Source: Siphlonurus alternatus
Lineage: Eukaryota; Arthropoda; Insecta; Ephemeroptera; Siphlonuridae
Direction of reading: 5' to 3'
Length of the DNA: 64,000 nt
Assembly: GCA_949825025.1 (NCBI GenBank)
Contig: OX463778.1
Coordinates: 51,236,829 to 51,300,828, forward strand
Shown here: piece by piece, positions 59,501 through 64,000 of the stretch
Layout of the letters: each line of letters opens with the position of its first letter
Position numbering within the stretch: position 1 is the first letter of the stretch
The notes under the pieces: generated by a model
The model's input: the letters and a program-made list of their open reading frames with translations, nothing else
Database searches by the model: none
What the model was told of the DNA's origin: nothing
Made by a program: the position numbers and the translations under genes

Positions 59501-62500
59501 GCCATGGCAAATGAAAAAGATTGGTGAGCAGTTCACTCACTAAAAACTAAAAAGTGCTCATTCGTACACGTTTCGCGGAGTCTTCTAGAACAAGTATTGC
59601 CCCGGCCATGCCAGCATTTGCCTACGATTGAGGGAAACGTGGAAATCTCAACTAAAATAGACACTACAGCTTTTGTCAATGGACCGTAGTGCAATGGTAC
59701 AAAACCATGCAGGGGACCCATATGGTGGGTAGAAAAGCGCAATGATTTACCCCTGGGTTAGTAACATGATTTCTGTTGAATATACAATGGTCACCAATCC
59801 AACTAGCAACCACGCACAGCGTTGCTTAACTTCGGTGATCTGACGAGACCCGGTCAAACGCACTACGCCATACCTCCCACAAAAATTGTAAACTTATTGT
59901 TTACAAAATGCCATAACATGTCTTTCATTATCTATAATATATGGATTCTATATCATAATCTTTCTATATTATTCTTATATAAATACCTGTAATATCATGA
60001 AATTCTCAAAATTCATATCAAACAGATGATTTCGGGGGGGGGAGGGGGTAAATTGGGTTTTACTACCCCCATACTTCATAGAATATTTACACGACAGAAG
60101 TAAAGCCGGCGACAAGAGAGCGCGCAAGCCTAAATGCATACATAGCGGGCGGCTGTATTGTCGTTTGAACGTCCGAGCGACCACGCGCGCTCTTCTTCAT
60201 CCGCTCATATCTCCGTTAAATATAAACATAAATTAAATTTAATGACAGTTAAAGAAACTAGAAAACACAAGCTACGTTTTTTACTTGAAACTGTTTTTCA
60301 TAAAAAAATTATTTCTATGCTTTTTTTTACAATCTATCCGCGAGCTTTTGATAAAAATTTAATTAATCACCGATTAAACACTGATTAATTTCAAAATTTT
60401 AAAATATTTTTAATTTTCCTGTTAATGTCAACTCTTGGCTTTAATTATCTGCTAAAATTTTTAACCTAGCTTAATTAGGGATTTAATTACGAATTTTTTA
60501 AAAAAGTGCTTTTTGGCTGCCATTTTTTAAGGGTAACCGGAAATGCCCCAGGGGGATTTTGGGGGATTTTGAGTATGTGATCTAGAACATAAGTCTACAT
60601 CGACCCTGAAAGTTTCAAAACTTTAATAATTTTTTCCGGGTCAACATAGGATTTTAACTTAGTTTTACTGGACTATAGTAGCAATGATATCTTACAGTGT
60701 CTGGGTTGAAGTTGTCGACCACCTCCCTGGTGAACGAGTCAACATTGCCGATGGCGAGGCTCTCTGCTATCTTCGGCTCAAGGTACTCCCCTGAGTAAGG
60801 CTCGTCGTTGTTCACTTCTTCGCCATCCAAGGTGAGCTGACGCCGGGTGCGAGGGTCAAACACCAGTTGCCGCCTGAAGGTGAGATCAGCAAAGCGCACT
60901 CGCTCAATGTACTCCTCGTCAACCTTCACACGCAGGTTCAGGAACGATGGCAGCCGCTTGATGGACTAAAAAATTAAAAATAAAATAAAATTAAAAATAA
61001 AAATAAGTTTTTGCACTTTAAAAAAAGGGAAAGTATAGTATTTTAGTGCAAATCTAGCATTTAAAAAAAAAAAAAAAACAGTACTGTTCGTATAATACAT
61101 GGGTATTATTTACAAGTTCGAATACTCTTCTTTCTTCTTCATTGATTTGAGTGATGAATAACAGTATAAACAAAATACTTACAAGCATTAAATTTTGCAA
61201 CTAAAACTATTAATTTCGTCTTGAGAAATATCAGTTCCTGCTCACCCTGAAGAAGTCTGGGTCTGAGGTGGCCATGACGAACTTCTTGGCCTTCACGAGG
61301 CCCACTCCTGGCAGGGAGCTGGCGTAGTCACAGCCCGAGAGGATGCACATTTGGCGCAGCTTGGTGAGCAGGGCCTGCTGTGTCTCCAAGGGGCGCCCCA
61401 GCGTCAGGTGCAGGCGGTCAAGTCGGAGCAAAAAGCCATTGCCGTTGATGTCGAGTTTGTACAGGATCTAACCAATGTGATTATATAATCAGTACAGTTA
61501 AGTTGTTAAACCTTAAAAACTCATGTCAATAAATCAAGTCAAAGCTGCCGTTAACTGATTGTGTCTTAAAGTAATTTTTATTTTTGTTATGTTATTATAA
61601 GTTTGTATATCTTCAAATTTATACTGTATCCCTTTGAAAATAATTTTCAAATTTCATTTTATTTATAAACTGTACCTGACTGCAGCCAAAGAGGATGAGG
61701 TCAGAGTCCTCAGTGATGATGACCTGTGCGATGCCCTGGATGTTGAAATAAGCCAGCTGGGCATCTGCCTCGTGTGGTGCGACAATGCAGTCCACCTGAC
61801 AGAAAAAGAAAATAACTCTTAACTTGAGTAGTGTGCAGTAAAGGAGGCACTCACTACCTACACGTGATAGTATTTAATACGCCTCACAAGAATAACATTA
61901 TCCATCGTCAACGGATACGTATTAAACACCTTCATGTGAACGTATTGACTGTTCATCTTTATCACACAGGTAAATAAATCAAATTGTTCTATACAGTATA
62001 TTATATTCTTTGAGTAAATTTGAGTAAACATGCAATAAAAGCAAACATTGTAGACGTCCTACGTCATCGCCTGCTACTCCGGTTGTATCAAGTCTATAAG
62101 CAATATATATATATATATTAGATATGATTGAAATTAAAGTTAAGGTAAGTTTTTCAACTAACGGAACATTGGCGGTATTTTTATAATTATTTTAAACCCA
62201 AACCATGTTTACCCGCCAAGGTAAGAAAAAAAAAAAAAAAAAAAAAAAAAGCACTGTGCTGCGAATGCAAGGGATGTGGGTTCAAGTCCCACCCCGGCTA
62301 GACTTTTAAATTTTCTGACAATTTTCTTCTTACCTTGGCGGGTAAACACGGTTTGGGTTTAAAAATATGGGAGTGGGGGAGGGGGGGGGGGAAGGGGGAA
62401 GGAAATTTGGGACTGAACTTGGGCAATATAGGCACTTTTTCCACTTTAATTGTCCTTAAAAGGGCCATTCAATATTTTTTTCTTGATTTTTACCCCCGAT

Positions 62501-64000
62501 CAGTTTCTTATCATTTATAATACTGTATAGTCTATAAAGTTGAGACAAAAAAAAAAAAAAAAAAAATACAGAGATGTGATCTCATATGAAGTTAAATTTT
62601 CTACTGAAGCTTCTTCTTGCAGCTGATAAAAACAAGTTTACCCCAATTTTTCTAGCAGCCTTGATGAGCTCCACTGCCATCTGGTGGGTGATGTCAACAC
62701 TTCGCCGCAGAAAGTCCCGAGCCTCAGCGTCTCGACCTGCTCGCAGCAACTCCTCAGCTTTCTGACGGTTTTGCTTCCGAAGGCTGCCACCAAAGAGTAA
62801 AGTCAAATTTCTGTTTTTTTCATTTAGTTAGGTACAGATATTTCCAAATTAAACTCCTAATTATTTGATAATTAAATTGTATAAAATTCACAACTTGTCT
62901 TAAAATTGTAAAATGTTACTAAAATACACCTCTACTTCACTTAATGTTTAAAACTTTAAAGGCATTCAAGCTTTTACTTAATTATATGTTCTCCATGCTG
63001 AAACAATTAATGATAGTCTGATTTGTGGCTGGTAACATACTCGTGTCTTTTCTTTTCAGTATCACTCTTGGCTTCAAGTCTGCGACCGTCAAACACAAGA
63101 ATAGGCTTGATGTTGTAGGAAAGCAGCATATGCAACATTTTGAGACCATAGTGGACGTACCTGCAACATGCAGTAAAACAATATTACAATAAGCTATGCA
63201 TACGACAAAAACTGAACTGAAGCCTAACCCTTCTACACAAAACATAAAATAAATAACATAAATTATGTTGCTATAATACATGATGTAAATAAGTACTATC
63301 ATAATTAAGGAGGTGGCACTGTTGTATCATACAGTAATTCATTGATATATACCTATGCATGATGTATACAGTACTGTTTTTTTCTCAAGGGGACGATATG
63401 CCTTTCCTTATTATCTCTAAAATATTTTAAAATATGCATGTGAGATTAATAAATGTTTGTTTCTTGTTGCTTATTCTCTAGTTTAGAACTACAGTATATT
63501 AAGCCGCTTCAATGTTTAGACGACCTATCGGTCTGAGGGGGAGGGGGGATGAGGGAGATATATGCCACCCCACCGCCCTCCTCTTTGCTACTGTGAATCT
63601 GGCGGACCGCCATTGGTCATATGTATACACATGCACTAGGTGTATGTGTTCCTCTTGATGGATAGCTAGGGAATCCACCTTCCACCTCCGTCTGTTAAAA
63701 TTAAAGCTGCCTGTGTTTTGAACCACAGGCTCATGGAATCTTCCTGCAACATTTTGAATGAAAATGAACAAGTTCAATGCCAATTTTTATACCAATAACT
63801 TACGCTGTTGTCTGTTCTCCTCTGGCAATTTTTTCAGCACATGCAAACACTCCCCTATGAAGCCAAACGTAAGCATCAATCGCAGCAGTCATTCCAGCAA
63901 ACTGACCAACATTTATCTGCAATAAAGATTTAATTTAAGTACAAATATAAAAAAAATATTTTGTGATTGTGTAAATAAATCATTTCAGAACAGTTACCTG
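53537..64000 (-). CDS. EXO1: Exonuclease 1 (EXO1), 5' end outside the window
   Basis: Exons in transcript order: 64000-63998 (partial), 63916-63804, 63160-63041, 62783-62642, 61795-61676, 61467-61246, 60965-60696, 56963-56822, 56709-55866, 54301-54218 and 53726-53537. This gives 749 aa in frame; about 15-20 N-terminal residues lie beyond the window. EXO1 is the FEN1/XPG-family 5'-3' nuclease of mismatch repair and end resection. The metal-binding acidic residues are all present: the Asp in [10 protein letters not shown], the Asp in [25 protein letters not shown] and CILSGCDY. The helix-two-turn-helix [10 protein letters not shown] follows. SIWHKNYVP matches a conserved post-nuclease motif. 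The C-terminal region is long, Ser-rich and probably disordered, and ends [12 protein letters not shown], like the LWKNFGFKK of human EXO1, a PCNA/MLH1-contact region. The exon ending at 56,822 uses a GC donor. Confidence 0.95.
55100..55850 (+). mobile_element. LINE 3' fragment in an EXO1 intron
   Basis: The frame from 55,146 encodes [20 protein letters not shown] followed by [14 protein letters not shown]. This corresponds to YNKLPTAIKN and FLLANQFYSVKEYI of the LINE at 12.4 kb. The 3' UTR ends in a GAATAT repeat at ~55,833-55,849. It is a 5'-truncated insertion on the strand opposite to EXO1, and it ends ~16 bases from the EXO1 exon at 55,866. Confidence 0.8.
57866..57957 (+). repeat. 5S rRNA-like segment, left arm
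   Basis: TCTCGTCAGATCACCGAAGT, continuing TAAGCAACG, then TAGTTGGATTGGTGACC matches animal 5S rRNA across the A box, intermediate element and C box. The 5' and 3' ends of true 5S rRNA are not recognisable, so it is a derived Pol III promoter module rather than an rRNA gene. Confidence 0.75.
58731..58877. mobile_element. MITE nested in the loop of the 57-60 kb foldback
   Basis: AAAGCCTGTATTACACG at the left is inverted as CGTGTAATACCGGCTTT at the right with one mismatch. An inner pair (TTTTCTTGAAAG/CTTGCAAGAAAA type) extends the hairpin. It is unrelated to the host element's ends. Confidence 0.7.
59785..59876 (-). repeat. 5S rRNA-like segment, right arm
   Basis: The exact mirror of the left-arm segment, reading on the minus strand with the same ACCGAAGTTAAGCAACG and TTGGATTGGTGACC. 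The two copies point toward each other, across the loop. Confidence 0.75.
62192..62362. mobile_element. TTAA-flanked MITE enclosing a tRNA-like 3' half
   Basis: TTAAACCCAAACCATGTTTA continues as CCCGCCAAGGTAAGAA and is inverted at the right end with one mismatch, ending GGTTTGGGTTTAA. TTAA lies at both ends. Inside, after a long A run, is a tRNA-like segment. It sits in the EXO1 intron between exons 61,795 and 62,642. Confidence 0.8.
62251..62300 (+). repeat. tRNA-derived 3' half
   Basis: GTGGG, loop TTCAAGT and CCCAC (62,276-62,292) form a perfect five-pair T arm with a seven-base loop, containing a B box (GGTTCAAGTCC). CCCGGCT follows as an acceptor-like 3' strand. The region before it (GTGCTGCGAATGCAA) could be an anticodon arm. 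The 5' half with the A box is replaced by a run of ~26 A, so it is not a complete tRNA gene. Confidence 0.65.

Larger units (their letters stand above)
57066..60675. mobile_element. Giant foldback element in an EXO1 intron, with 5S-like arms
   Basis: GTCCAGTAAAA at the left is inverted as TTTTACTGGAC at the right, each flanked by TA. The arms (~57,066-58,720 and ~59,027-60,675) are about 1.65 kb and match with only scattered differences; a ~305-base loop separates them. Each arm carries a 5S-rRNA-like segment. No transposase is visible, and the paired ORFs at 57,547/60,184, 58,002/59,742 and 58,531/59,213 are mirror shadows. The element accounts for ~3.6 kb of the 3.73-kb intron and ends 21 bases from the upstream exon's last base. 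Its transcript within EXO1 pre-mRNA would fold into a very long duplex. Confidence 0.92.

Noticed and set aside
57358..60388. Three pairs of identical ORFs on opposite strands
   Set aside because: They are mirror images produced by the inverted repeat. Composition is not coding-like and no family is recognisable.
62251..62300. A functional tRNA gene
   Set aside because: There is a clear T arm but no D arm or 5' acceptor strand; the 5' half is a run of A.
1..64000. CRISPR arrays, operons, phage or bacterial insertion sequences
   Set aside because: The window is eukaryotic: intron-split genes, poly(A) signals, LINE and MITE elements. No regular spacer arrays were seen.

Overview
This window is AT-rich animal nuclear DNA. 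It has multi-exon genes with GT-AG introns, a crowd of small inverted-repeat transposons, LINE fragments and long (TA)n tracts. Two CYP2-clan P450s of arthropod style, a catalytically dead trypsin-like homologue and an arthropod-like 5S-derived sequence suggest a protostome, most likely an arthropod such as a crustacean; this placement is inference.

Layout. 1.7-2.7 kb (-): an unrecognised two-exon gene, head-to-head with the WIPI4/WDR45 autophagy gene (3.1-6.9 kb, +). A perfect RFX X-box lies between their start codons. 7-13.8 kb: AT-rich spacer holding a TTAA-flanked hairpin element, a truncated LINE, a 5S-rRNA-like segment and a ~115-bp tandem array. 13.9-18.7 kb (+): a complete eight-exon secreted serine-protease homologue lacking all three catalytic residues. 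22.0-25.9 and 28.4-34.3 kb (+): tandem P450 paralogues, each ten coding exons and 495 aa. Their 3' halves are nearly identical through exons and introns, while the 5' introns do not align. 36.1-52.1 kb (-): a homologue of human C18orf63 (DUF4708 family), ten exons. 53.5-64.0 kb (-): exonuclease 1 (EXO1), complete except for its first ~15-20 residues, which lie beyond the window.

The most unusual content is the inverted-repeat DNA. Two giant foldback elements, each ~3.6 kb with ~1.5-1.65 kb arms and flanked by TA, sit in introns of C18orf63 (39,847-43,420) and EXO1 (57,066-60,675). The EXO1 element carries a 5S-rRNA-like segment in each arm, so EXO1 pre-mRNA would contain a very long hairpin. 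Smaller hairpin elements at 62.2 kb and 32.4-32.8 kb carry tRNA-like B-box sequences. Pol III promoter-like modules therefore recur inside or beside foldback elements. Several other hairpin families are flanked by TTAA or by 8-bp duplications.

Gene models were assembled by hand from splice signals, reading-frame continuity and recalled family sequences. No alignment or search was run.
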